From JASLDZ01 sp964242625 (GTDB lineage Bacteria; Pseudomonadota; Alphaproteobacteria; Caulobacterales; Caulobacteraceae), in assembly GCA_964242625.1 (NCBI GenBank), contig CAXTAO010000001.1, positions 248,001-312,000 on the forward strand: a stretch of DNA of 64,000 nt, in the 5' to 3' direction. A program made the translations under genes and the position numbers. Below are positions 25,216 to 33,529 of the stretch, one piece after another. Below the pieces are notes generated by a model that had not been told where the DNA came from, searched no databases, and saw only the letters and a list, made by a program, of their open reading frames with translations. Each line of letters begins with the position of its first letter. Within the stretch, counting starts at the first letter, position 1.

Positions 25216-28005
25216 TCACCCGCCGCGACGCCACCAGCCGCGACGCGGGGCCGCGGGCGGGCTCGTGATCTCCGCCGGATCGGGCGTGGGCGCCGCGACG
25301 GGCGCAGGCTCGGGCGCCGCGACGGGCGCAGGCTCGGGCGCTGCGATGGGTGCAGGCTCGGGCGCCGCCGGTTCAGGCGTGGCCTCCGCGACGGCCGGCG
25401 GCTCGGGCGGCGTCGGGTCCGCCGCCGCTTGGCGGGGAGCGATCGCCTCCGCGCCTTCGACGGCCGGCGACGGTTTTTCGGAGATCGCGTCGGGCGCGAC
25501 GGCCCCGGTCGGGTCCGACGTCGCGGGTGCGGGCGACACGGCGACGACCGCCTCCGCTTGAGCCGCGGCGTCTCCGTCCTGCGTCGCGCCCGCGACCGCC
25601 GTCTCGTCCGCCTTACGGCGGCGTGTGCGCGGACGGCGCGGTTTGGGCGCGGGGGCCTCGGGGACGAGCTCCTCGGCCACGGTGGGGGCCGGCGCCGCCT
25701 CCTCGCGCCAGGCGTAGGGGTCCGCTTCGGCGGGGGCCTCGACCTGAGGTCCGGGGAGCGGCCCGCCGGAGCCCGCGACGGTCGCCCCGACGACCGTTTC
25801 TTCGGCGTCGTTCGATGCGGCCTCCGGCGCGCTCAGGGCGTCGCTCGCGCCACGGGGGGCGTGCGGGTCGCGCCAGGCATAGACGTCCGCGCCCTCCGGC
25901 ACTCGCTCCGAGCGGCGCCAGCCGTAGGCGTCCGCCTCGGCGGACTCAGGCCCGCCGTCCTCGCGCGGACGGCGACCGCCGCGGCGACCGCGGCGGCGCC
26001 GCCGGCGGCGGCCCTCCGCGTCCTCGCCCTCGACGTCCGGAGCTTCGCCGTCTGCAGCCTCGCCCGCTTCGACCCCTTCACCGGCCTCCTCAGCCGCCTC
26101 GTCGGCCGCCAGCGGCGCCCCGTCGCCCTCCTCGTCGGCCGGACGTCGCTCGTCCTCACGGCCACGGCCGCCCCGGCGACGCCGACGTCGCCCGCGACCG
26201 TCGCCGCGGCCCTCCTCCTCGGCCCCTGCGTCGACCGCCGCGGCGGTCGATTGTTCGACCTCCTCGACCTCGTCCGCGTCTTCCGGGGGCAGGTCGTCGT
26301 CCTCGTCCCCCGTCACGGCGATGACGGCGGGCGGGGGCTCGAGCTGGAGCGGCTGGCCACCCTCGCGCGTCTCGGTGCGCTCAATCGCGGCCTGATCGGC
26401 GGCGAGACCATCGTCCAGCATGACGGTGATCTGCAGGCCGTGCGTCTCCTCCAGCCGCTGGAGGAAGGGCCGCTTGCAGTTCAAGACGTAGAGCGCGACC
26501 GCCTGGGGCAGGCGCAGGATCGCCGCGCCCGGGCCGCCCTTCACCGCCTCAAGCTCCACCGCGCGCAGCGCCTCCAGCGCCGCCGACTCGGTGGAGCGGA
26601 TGCGGCCGGCGCCCGCGCAGGTGGGGCAGACGTGGGTGGAGCCCTCAAGCACGCCCATACGGCGGCGCTGGCGGCTGATCTCCATCAGCCCGAAGGCGGA
26701 GATCTTGCCCATCTGCACGCGGGCGCGGTCGTCCTTGAGGCAGTCCTTGAGCACCTTCTCGACGGCGCGGTTGTTCTTCGACTCGTCCATGTCGATGAAG
26801 TCGATGACGATCAGGCCCGCCAGGTCGCGCAGGCGCAGCTGGCGGGTGGCCTCCTCCGCCGCCTCCAAGTTGGTCTTGAGCGCGGTCTGCTCGATGTTGC
26901 GCTCGCGGGTGGCGCGGCCGGAGTTGACGTCGATGGCGACCAGCGCCTCGGTCTGGTTGATCACGAGGTAGCCGCCGGAGCGCAGCGGCACGACCGGCGA
27001 GTGGATCTGGCCGATCTGGTCCTCGATGCGGTGGCGCACGAAGAGCGGCGTGCGGTCCTTGTAGTGGACCACCTTCTTGGACTGGCTGGGCATGATCAGG
27101 CGCATGAAGTCGCGCGCCTCGCGATATCCGGCCTCACCTTCGACCTGGATGGAGTCGAACTCCTTGTCGAACATGTCGCGCACCGCGCGCTTCACGAGAT
27201 CCTCCTCCGCGTAGATCAGCGAGGGCGCGATCGACTGCAGGGTGGTCTCGCGGATCGTCTCCCACATGCGCAGAAGATATTCGTAGTCGCGCTTGATCTC
27301 GGCCTTGGTGCGGCTGGCGCCCGCGGTGCGCACGATCAGCCCCATGCCGTGGGGCACGTCGAGGCTCTGGGTGGCGCTCTTCAGCCGCTTGCGGTCGGCG
27401 GCGTTGACGATCTTGCGGCTGATTCCACCCCCCCGCGCGGTGTTGGGCATGAGCACGCAGTAGCGCCCGGCCAGCGACAGGTAGGTGGTGAGCGCCGCGC
27501 CCTTGTTGCCGCGCTCCTCCTTGACGACCTGGACGAGGAGGATCTGGCGCCGACGCACGACCTCCTGGATCTTGTAGCGGCGCAGCATGCGCTGGCGGCG
27601 GCGGTCCAGCTCCTTCTCGATCGCGTCGTCTTCGTCGTCGGCGCGCTTGGGCGAGGCGTCTTCGCCCGCGTCGTCGCCCTCCGAAGCGTCGGAAGCGACG
27701 GGCTCGTCGTCGTGGTGCGTCTCGGCCGCCTCGCGCAGGAGCGCGTCGCGGTCGGCCTGGGGGATCTGGAAGTAGTCGGGGTGGATCTCGTTGAAGGCGA
27801 GGAAGCCGTGGCGGTTGCCGCCGTACTCCACAAAGGCGGCCTGGAGCGAGGGCTCCACCCGGACCACCTTGGCGAGGTAGATGTTGCCCCGAAGCTGGCG
27901 CTTGGAGGCGATCTCGAAGTCGAGTTCCTCGATCTTGCCGTTATCTACGACGGCGACGCGGGTCTCCTCGGCATGTGCCGCGTCGATCAGCATTCTCTTG
28001 GTCAT
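25216..28005 (-). CDS. rne: Ribonuclease E
   Basis: The endoribonuclease that scaffolds the RNA degradosome, 929 aa. The N-terminal S1 domain (about 35-180) is interrupted by an acidic insert (about 70-130, ETHHDDEPVASDASEGDD onward), as in Caulobacter. The catalytic DNase I-like part has VAIDVNSGR and LIVIDFIDMD, which hold the Mg-binding aspartates. The Zn-link is CPTC (460-463). The C-terminal half is disordered, with Arg/acidic-rich blocks, an AYGWRR/VYAWRD/PYAWRE repeat and an APEPAPV repeat. It ends in RRGWWRRGG; the GWW (923-925) matches the peptide that docks PNPase in Caulobacter. Confidence 0.96.
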   Translation of the reverse strand: MTKRMLIDAAHAEETRVAVVDNGKIEELDFEIASKRQLRGNIYLAKVVRVEPSLQAAFVEYGGNRHGFLAFNEIHPDYFQIPQADRDALLREAAETHHDDEPVASDASEGDDAGEDASPKRADDEDDAIEKELDRRRQRMLRRYKIQEVVRRRQILLVQVVKEERGNKGAALTTYLSLAGRYCVLMPNTARGGGISRKIVNAADRKRLKSATQSLDVPHGMGLIVRTAGASRTKAEIKRDYEYLLRMWETIRETTLQSIAPSLIYAEEDLVKRAVRDMFDKEFDSIQVEGEAGYREARDFMRLIMPSQSKKVVHYKDRTPLFVRHRIEDQIGQIHSPVVPLRSGGYLVINQTEALVAIDVNSGRATRERNIEQTALKTNLEAAEEATRQLRLRDLAGLIVIDFIDMDESKNNRAVEKVLKDCLKDDRARVQMGKISAFGLMEISRQRRRMGVLEGSTHVCPTCAGAGRIRSTESAALEALRAVELEAVKGGPGAAILRLPQAVALYVLNCKRPFLQRLEETHGLQITVMLDDGLAADQAAIERTETREGGQPLQLEPPPAVIAVTGDEDDDLPPEDADEVEEVEQSTAAAVDAGAEEEGRGDGRGRRRRRRGGRGREDERRPADEEGDGAPLAADEAAEEAGEGVEAGEAADGEAPDVEGEDAEGRRRRRRRGRRGGRRPREDGGPESAEADAYGWRRSERVPEGADVYAWRDPHAPRGASDALSAPEAASNDAEETVVGATVAGSGGPLPGPQVEAPAEADPYAWREEAAPAPTVAEELVPEAPAPKPRRPRTRRRKADETAVAGATQDGDAAAQAEAVVAVSPAPATSDPTGAVAPDAISEKPSPAVEGAEAIAPRQAAADPTPPEPPAVAEATPEPAAPEPAPIAAPEPAPVAAPEPAPVAAPTPDPAEITSPPAAPRRGWWRRGG
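25291..25362. repeat. Three tandem 24-bp units in the rne 3' region
   Basis: The unit CGCCGCGACGGGCGCAGGCT plus CGGG occurs twice exactly and a third time with three changes. Read on the minus strand it encodes the Ala-Pro-Glu-Pro-Ala-Pro-(V/I)-Ala repeat of the RNase E tail. The unit is a multiple of 3, so copy-number change keeps the frame and only alters linker length before the C-terminal GWW peptide. Confidence 0.85.
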
Positions 28006-28406
28006 GTAAGGCTCCGCGGCGCGCGGCGGGATCTCGTCCCGGGCGCCGGTGTCGGGCGGTCGCAGGCTCGGCCCCGCCGCCGCGGCGTGGAGTCCACGCG
28101 GCGGGAGTGCGGCTGGGGGCGGAGGCGACGCGGCCCATGGGTTGTCCTGCAGGCGGAGGCGGCCGGTGAGGCGCGTTCCGCGGGCGGCGGGGTGCGCCCA
28201 GGCCTCGGCGATCAGATCGCGACGCGCAGGCGCAGGGATGGTCGCGGCGTCGAATCCCGGCGAGCGGGGCGCGGATCGCAGCGCAGAGAGTGTGGAGCAA
28301 CTTCCCGCGAAAGGAAAGCGCGTGCCCTTCGGCTCTGGTTAACGCCTTGTCTACACGGGGCGTGCGAGGGCAGGGCGACAGGACGGACGGGAGCGCGAGT
28401 CGGGCG
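28006..28406. other. Divergent intergenic region of rne and amiC
   Basis: About 400 bases without a convincing gene. It must hold the rne leader and promoter (leftward) and the amiC promoter (rightward). I see a palindromic element at 28085-28099 in the expected rne leader and GGTTAACG near 28349-28356, but no clear -35/-10 pair. The in-frame extension of amiC to 28290 would add a non-signal N-terminus, so I treat that part as noncoding. Confidence 0.5.
28085..28099 (-). promoter_or_regulatory. Palindrome in the rne leader
   Basis: GCGTGGA-G-TCCACGC, a 7-base inverted repeat around one base, lies 80 bases upstream of the rne ATG. In RNA it can fold as a 5-bp stem with a GAGTC loop. E. coli RNase E autoregulates through hairpins in its own 5' leader. 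A similar role here is only an inference from position; a dyad DNA operator is the alternative. Confidence 0.3.
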
Positions 28407-29594
28407 GTGTTGGGGCGCGTGTGGCGAGGGTGGTGGGGGCGCAGTCTCCGCGCGGCGGCGGCGCTGTCGCTGCTGACCGCGGCGGCCAGCGCGACCACCC
28501 TGCCGGAGCCCGCCCCCGCCGCCGAGGTGCTGAAGGTGCGGCTGGGCGGTGACGCCCGCACCACCCGCGTCGTGGTCGAGCTCGCCGGCCCCGTGCGCGG
28601 CCGTGTGGCCGGCGAGGACGCCCCCGGCGACCAGGTCGAGATCTCCCTCCAAGGTGCGAGCGCCGCAGGCGACATGGCGGGCGCCGGAGCCGGTCTCGTG
28701 CGTCGCTGGGCGGTGGACGAACGCACGGGGGCCGCCCGGCTTCGCCTCGACCTCGCGCGTCCCGCCACGGTGCGCCGCCGCTTTCTCCTGCCGCCGGCCG
28801 ACGGGCTCAGCGTCTATCGCTACGTCGTCGACCTGGAGAGCGCAGACGCCACGCCCGCCTCGCCGATGCGATCCGCGCGGCAGGAGGCGCCGATCGAACC
28901 GCTCACGCCCGTGCGCAAGGTGGTGGTCATTGACGCGGGCCACGGCGGGAAGGACCCCGGCGCCCACGGCGCGGACGCACGGGAGAAGGCGCTGACTCTC
29001 CTCGCCGCCCGATCGCTGCGCGACCGGCTGGAGCGCTCGGGCCGCTACCGCGTGGTGCTGACCCGCGACACCGACGTGTTCGTGCCACTGAGCGAGCGCG
29101 TGCGGATCGCCCGGCGCGCCAACGCCGACCTGTTCATCTCCTTGCACGCCGATGCGGGGAGCGAGCCCGAGCTCCGCGGCGCCACCGTCTACACCATGAG
29201 CGAGCACGGGGCGGATCGTTCGTCCGGCGCGGCGTTCGGGCGCGGGCCCAACTGGTTCGACGTCGAGATGCCCGGCCGCGACGCCACGGTGAACCGCATC
29301 CTGTTCGACCTGACGCAGCGCGACACCCGCAACCGCTCCTCCGAGTTCGCCGAGGTGCTCCTGGACGACATCGGGGAGAGCGTGCCGCTCCTGCGCCGCT
29401 CGCACCGCGATGCGGGCTACATGGTGCTGCTCGCGCCGGACGTGCCCGCCGTGCTCCTGGAGATGGGCTTCATCACCAACGCCCTCGACGAACGCCGCCT
29501 GTCGGACGCCGGGGAGCGGCGCCGCTTCATGAGCGCCGTCGGCGACGCGATCGACGCCTACTTCGCCCAGGATCGCCGCATCGCCCTGCGGTGA
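28407..29594 (+). CDS. amiC: N-acetylmuramoyl-L-alanine amidase, AmiC type
   Basis: A periplasmic zinc amidase that cuts the peptide from MurNAc during cell separation, about 395 aa. After a signal peptide (AAAALSLLTAAASA) comes an AMIN domain (LKVRLGGDARTTRVVVEL), which usually targets the septum. The Amidase_3 domain follows: IDAGHGGKDPG (first His ligand), REKALTL (Glu ligand), ISLHAD (His ligand) and VPAVLLEMGF (catalytic Glu). The start is uncertain; I prefer the GTG at 28407 because the signal peptide then begins near the N-terminus, but GTGs at 28419 and 28290 are possible. prfB follows 108 bases later without the mrcA gene often found between them. Confidence 0.9.
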   Translation: MLGRVWRGWWGRSLRAAAALSLLTAAASATTLPEPAPAAEVLKVRLGGDARTTRVVVELAGPVRGRVAGEDAPGDQVEISLQGASAAGDMAGAGAGLVRRWAVDERTGAARLRLDLARPATVRRRFLLPPADGLSVYRYVVDLESADATPASPMRSARQEAPIEPLTPVRKVVVIDAGHGGKDPGAHGADAREKALTLLAARSLRDRLERSGRYRVVLTRDTDVFVPLSERVRIARRANADLFISLHADAGSEPELRGATVYTMSEHGADRSSGAAFGRGPNWFDVEMPGRDATVNRILFDLTQRDTRNRSSEFAEVLLDDIGESVPLLRRSHRDAGYMVLLAPDVPAVLLEMGFITNALDERRLSDAGERRRFMSAVGDAIDAYFAQDRRIALR

Positions 29595-29702
29595 GACTCG
29601 GCGTCCATCGCGGCCTGATGGCGGGGCGGGCATAGGGGCCCGATTGCCTCCCCGCCGCGGCTCGCCTATCTCCGCCGTCCGTTTGTCCGAGAGCCCAACC
29701 CA

Positions 29703-30825
29703 ATGAGAGCGGATGTCGAGGCGCTGAGCGCCGACATCGAGCAGAGCACCGCTCTGCTCAGGAGGAGACTTTGACTGGGAGCCTGCGCTCCGCCGTCTCG
29801 ACGAACTGAACGCGCGGGTCGAGGACCCGACGCTCTGGGACCGGCCCGACGACGCCCAGGCGGTGATGCGCGAACGCCAGAAGCTGGCGGATAGCGTGGC
29901 CGCGGTGAAGACGCTCGAGCAGGAGCGCGCAGACGCGGTCGAGCTGGCCGAGATGGCCGAGATGGAGGGTGACGCCGGCGTCGGCGACGACGCGGTGGCC
30001 CAGCTGCGCGCGCTCAAAGAGCGCGCCGCCCGCGCCGAGCTCGAGGCGCTGCTCTCCGGCGAGGCGGACGGCAACGACGCCTTCGTGGAGATCAACTCGG
30101 GCGCGGGCGGCACCGAGAGCGCCGACTGGGCGCTCATGCTGATGCGCATGTACTCGCGCTGGGCGCAGCAGCACGGCATGAGCGTGGACGTCCTGGAAGA
30201 GACGCCGGGCGAGCAGGCGGGCATCAAGTCGGCGACGCTGCAGGTGAAGGGGTCGAACGCCTACGGCTGGCTGAAGACCGAGAGCGGCGTGCATCGGCTC
30301 GTGCGCATCTCGCCCTACGATAGCTCGGCGCGGCGCCACACGAGCTTCGCGTCGGTCGGCGTGTCGCCGGTGGTGGACGACGCCATCGTGATCGACATCA
30401 ACCCCGCCGACGTGCGCACCGACACCTACCGGGCGTCCGGCGCGGGCGGCCAGCACATCAACAAGACGGACTCGGCGGTGCGCCTGACCCACGAGCCGAC
30501 GGGGATCGCGGTGGCTTGCCAGATGGGTCGCTCGCAGCACCAGAACCGCGAGGAGGCCTGGAAGATGCTGCGCGCCCGCCTCTACGAAGCCGAGCTGCAG
30601 AAGCGAGAGGCCGCCGCTCAGGCGCTGGCCGACGCCAAGACCGACATCGGCTGGGGCCACCAGATCCGCTCCTACGTGCTGCAGCCGTACCAGATGGTGA
30701 AGGACCTGCGGACGGACGTGGAGACGTCCGACACTCAGGGCGTGCTCGACGGCGACCTCGACGCCTTCATGGGCGCGAGCCTCGCCCAGCGCGTGGGCGT
30801 GACGCGCGACGGCGCGGAGGCCTGA
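29703..30825 (+). CDS. prfB: Peptide chain release factor 2, made by programmed +1 frameshift
   Basis: RF2 recognises UGA and UAA and triggers peptide release. The zero frame runs 23 codons from the ATG at 29703 to CTT TGA C at 29769-29775. After a +1 shift the frame continues as DWEPALRRLDELN to the stop at 30825, giving 373 aa in total. AGGAGG lies three bases before the CTT, as in the E. coli signal. The GGQ motif is at 248-250. The stop-codon recognition tripeptide reads SPY in RISPYDSSARRHTSF, where E. coli has SPF. Annotation from the first long uninterrupted start would miss about 53 residues. Confidence 0.95.
29760..29775 (+). promoter_or_regulatory. prfB: prfB programmed +1 frameshift site
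   Basis: The sequence AGGAGGAGACTTTGAC contains a Shine-Dalgarno-like AGGAGG, a 3-base spacer, the slippery CTT, the in-frame stop TGA and the following C that weakens termination. When RF2 is scarce the ribosome slips from CUU to UUU and continues, so RF2 controls its own synthesis. Confidence 0.95.
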
Positions 30826-30832
30826 CGCCCGG

Positions 30833-31774
30833 TCACGCCGCGATCAGCGCGCCGCCGTCGCGATGGTCGCGCAGCCAGGCGGCGGGAACGACCTCGCCCG
30901 ACCGCGCCAGCGCTTCGAGCTCTCGCTCCACGAAGGGGCGGCTCGCCTCCAGAAAGGCCGGCGGGATCGAGGGCCAGGGCGTCATGTTCACGGGGGTGGA
31001 GAGCACCTCCGCGTCGTAGTCGAGGGGGGCGATCGCCAGGAACGCCTCCAGCCGTCGCAACTCGTCGATGGCGCTCTCCCGAAAGTCGTCGAACACCGCA
31101 ATCCGCAGTTCCGACGGATCGAGGTGCTGGCGCGCTCCGGAAATGAAGGCCGCGTACTCGCCGTGCCGGTCGACGCCGCCATCCTCCATCACCCGGCGGA
31201 ACGTCTGGACGGTCGCGCCCTGGATCTCGTCAATGCGGCCGTCGACGATGAATTGCCACTTCGTGTGGCTCCACAGCCGGTGGAGCGGGTTCCTCAAGGT
31301 GTAGAGCACGCGCAGGTGTGGGGTGGAGGCCCTGACCTTTAGCCAGTCGTCCCCCCGCAACAGGCCGTGAAGGTTGCTGAAGTCGGTGCAGTAGACGGCC
31401 TCCTCGCGGCGCGGGAACAGCCGGGCGAACCAAGCGGCGTCCACGGGGTCTGACAGGAAGTCGGCGATCCACTTGAGCTCGCGGCACACGGTGGCGTGGT
31501 CATAGTCGGGCGTGAGCCAGCCCGAATAGTCCCGCACGCGGGCGAGCCGCCCTTCCCGCGCAGCGAGGCCCCAGGTCCAGAACTCCCGTGAGAAGAAGTG
31601 CGTCTCCTTGATCGGCGTCGAGTGCAACTCCGGGTGGCGGCGGATCGCCTCGTAGAGCCAGGTCGTTCCCGCCTTCATCGCGCCGGCGCTGAGGAAGAGT
31701 TTCGGCACGGTCTCGGGTGTAACCGCCTCGACATCTACGTGTCTGCGCCGGAACATGCTCAGCATAACGAGCAT
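30833..31774 (-). CDS. PAPS-dependent sulfotransferase
   Basis: A 313-aa cytosolic-type sulfotransferase. The 5'-phosphosulfate loop is KAGTTWLY (34-41), the 3'-phosphate motif is LRNPLHRLWSH, and HFFSREF lies in the active-site area. It transfers sulfate from PAPS to a hydroxyl or amine of an unknown acceptor, such as a carbohydrate or small molecule. No PAPS synthesis gene is nearby. It converges on prfB with an 8-base gap. Three ATGs occur in the first seven codons (residues 1, 4 and 7) and no clear ribosome-binding site separates them. Confidence 0.87.
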   Translation of the reverse strand: MLVMLSMFRRRHVDVEAVTPETVPKLFLSAGAMKAGTTWLYEAIRRHPELHSTPIKETHFFSREFWTWGLAAREGRLARVRDYSGWLTPDYDHATVCRELKWIADFLSDPVDAAWFARLFPRREEAVYCTDFSNLHGLLRGDDWLKVRASTPHLRVLYTLRNPLHRLWSHTKWQFIVDGRIDEIQGATVQTFRRVMEDGGVDRHGEYAAFISGARQHLDPSELRIAVFDDFRESAIDELRRLEAFLAIAPLDYDAEVLSTPVNMTPWPSIPPAFLEASRPFVERELEALARSGEVVPAAWLRDHRDGGALIAA

Positions 31775-31840
31775 TCAAGGCAATGCCGGCCGGCAGATCA
31801 AGCGCGCCGGGCGGCGTGGCCGGAGTTTTCCGCCGACGCT

Positions 31841-32473
31841 TCATCCTTGTGCAGCGGCGGCGATCAAAGCGTCGTCGAGTTCGGTCGCGCGCCGGTAGGC
31901 AGGGCGCGCCTCCAAGCCGGCCCAGTAGCGCTCGAAGGCCGGGCGCCGCTCGATGGAACCGAACCGCAGGCCGAAGCCGATCTGCGAGCCGAGGTAGACG
32001 TCGGCGGCGCTGAACCGATCGCCGGCGACGAAGGCGCGCCCGTCGACGGCGCCCTCCAATGCGTCCATCACCGCTTCGAAGCTGCCGTAGCCCACCATGC
32101 GCTCTTTGCCGGGCGGCACGGTCACCTGCAGGTTGCGGTTGGTGATGGCCGACTCCACCGGGCCCGCGGCGAAGAACAGCCAGCGGAAATAGGCCGCGCG
32201 CGCCGGGTCGCCGGGGGCGGGGGCCAGACCGGCCTGGGGGAAGGCGTCGGCCAGATAGGCGCAGATGGCGGCCGTCTCGGTCACCACCGCCTCGCCGTGG
32301 ACGAGCGCCGGCACCTTGCCCATCGGGTTCACCGCCAAGTAGTCCGCCGCCTTCATGCTGTCCGCGTAGCCCATGACCTCCAGGCGATAGGGCGCGCCCG
32401 TCTCCTCCAGCATCCAGCGCGCCATGCGCCCGCGCGACATGGGATGCGTGTAGAGGGTGAGCGCGTCGGTCAT
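31841..32473 (-). CDS. Glutathione S-transferase family protein
   Basis: A 210-aa two-domain GST. The thioredoxin-like N-domain has YTHPMSRGRMARWML (S13 is the likely catalytic residue), NPMGKVPALV with the cis-Pro, and the glutathione-contact ETAAI. The alpha-helical C-domain includes FSAADVYLGSQIGF. The start at 32473 has GGAGAC about 6 bases upstream, while longer in-frame starts add only low-complexity sequence. The role is likely conjugation or stress response; the substrate is unknown. It is divergent from msrA, another redox gene. Confidence 0.9.
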   Translation of the reverse strand: MTDALTLYTHPMSRGRMARWMLEETGAPYRLEVMGYADSMKAADYLAVNPMGKVPALVHGEAVVTETAAICAYLADAFPQAGLAPAPGDPARAAYFRWLFFAAGPVESAITNRNLQVTVPPGKERMVGYGSFEAVMDALEGAVDGRAFVAGDRFSAADVYLGSQIGFGLRFGSIERRPAFERYWAGLEARPAYRRATELDDALIAAAAQG

Positions 32474-32567
32474 GACCGTCTCCGAGAGTAAGGCCGAGCG
32501 TGGGGGAGGGGGATCGGGGTGTCGAGCGGTCAACTCGCCGCCGTGATCGCGTGCCATGGGGGCGGGC

Positions 32568-33188
32568 ATGATCCGCCGCCTCGCCCTCCTCGCCGTGCCT
32601 CTGGCCCTCGCCGCCGCGTGCGCCCGCGCCGCGCCCTCGAAGGCGCTGCCGCCGCCGCCCCCGCCGCTGCAGGAGGCCGTGCTCGCCGGCGGCTGCTTCT
32701 GGTGCATGGAGCACGACATGAAGGGACCGGGCGTGGTCAGCGTGGACAGCGGCTACACCGGCGGGAAGGAGCCCTCGCCGACCTACGAGCAGGTCGGGAG
32801 CGAGCGCACCGGCCATCACGAGGCGGTGCGCGTGGTGTTCGATCCGCGCCGCACCTCCTACGGCTTCATCCTCAGCCGCTACTGGAAGCTGATCGACCCC
32901 ACCGACACGGGCGGCCAGTTCTGCGACCGGGGCCCAAGCTACGCTCCGGCGGTGTTCGTGGCCAACGCCGAGCAGCGCCGCATCGCCGAGCAGACCCGCG
33001 CCGAGGCGGCCCGCCAGCTCAAGAGCGGCCGTATGTCCACCCCCGTCCTGCCGCTCGGGGCCTTCTGGCCGGCGGAGAGCTACCATCGCAACTACGCCGA
33101 GGCGCACGGGGCGGACTACCGCGCCTACCGCACGGGCTGCGGGCGCGACCAGCGGCTGGCGCAGGTCTGGGGCGGCCCGGCGCGCTAG
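32568..33188 (+). CDS. msrA: Peptide-methionine (S)-S-oxide reductase, exported lipoprotein form
   Basis: Repairs S-methionine sulfoxide. The catalytic C43 is in GGCFWCME; later motifs GYTGG, TGGQFCDRG and YHRNYAEAHG are intact. The 206-aa protein begins with a signal peptide ending in a lipobox AAAC (C18), so it should act in the envelope, unlike the usual cytosolic MsrA. I chose the ATG at 32568, directly after GGGGGCGGG; an ATG four codons earlier is possible. It converges on the mmcQ-like gene. Confidence 0.92.
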   Translation: MIRRLALLAVPLALAAACARAAPSKALPPPPPPLQEAVLAGGCFWCMEHDMKGPGVVSVDSGYTGGKEPSPTYEQVGSERTGHHEAVRVVFDPRRTSYGFILSRYWKLIDPTDTGGQFCDRGPSYAPAVFVANAEQRRIAEQTRAEAARQLKSGRMSTPVLPLGAFWPAESYHRNYAEAHGADYRAYRTGCGRDQRLAQVWGGPAR

Positions 33189-33529
33189 CCGCCCCGCGCC
33201 GCATCCCAGGCCGCGAGGTCGCGCTTCCTAGCGGTGGCGCGCCAGCCGCGCTCCAGGAAGCGCCAGAGCTCGTCCGATTCGATCGCGGCCATGCGCGCCA
33301 GGACCGCGGGGTAGCCCTGGTAGTGCGGCGTAAAGTGGAACACCTCGGGCGCGGCCTGCAGCAGCATGTCGCGCTCATCGAAGGGGCAGCCGAGGACGAG
33401 GCTCGCGTCCTCGTCGCGCAGGCGCGTCAGGAACTTGCGGTTGGAGCGCAGCGCGGGCGTGCCGTAGCTCGTGGCCTCCTCGACGCCGGGGAGGCGTCGG
33501 CCGAGCGCGACCACCTCCGCCCAAGTCAT
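33185..33529 (-). CDS. MmcQ/YjbR family protein
   Basis: A 114-aa small protein of the MmcQ/YjbR fold: LPGVEEATSYGTPALR, then FLTRLRDEDASLVLGCP and FHFTPHYQGYPAVL. The fold resembles DNA-binding domains, but the function is not established. The ATG at 33529 overlaps the stop of bcp (ATGA), so it is translated with the peroxiredoxin. Its 3' end overlaps the convergent msrA stop by 4 bases. Confidence 0.85.
   Translation of the reverse strand: MTWAEVVALGRRLPGVEEATSYGTPALRSNRKFLTRLRDEDASLVLGCPFDERDMLLQAAPEVFHFTPHYQGYPAVLARMAAIESDELWRFLERGWRATARKRDLAAWDAARGG

Noticed and set aside
25291..25362. Possible CRISPR-like direct repeats
   Set aside because: The three 24-bp units are adjacent without spacers and are explained as a coding repeat of RNase E.
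25429..28476. 1015-codon open frame on the plus strand across rne
   Set aside because: It is antisense to RNase E, low in complexity, and without a ribosome-binding site or known domain.
28212..30227. 671-codon minus-strand frame across amiC and prfB
   Set aside because: It is opposite two well-supported genes and has no recognisable protein sequence.
30301..30345. SPY in place of SPF as a changed stop-codon specificity of RF2
   Set aside because: Tyr for Phe is conservative, and I believe it is common in alphaproteobacterial RF2, so it is no sign of recoding.
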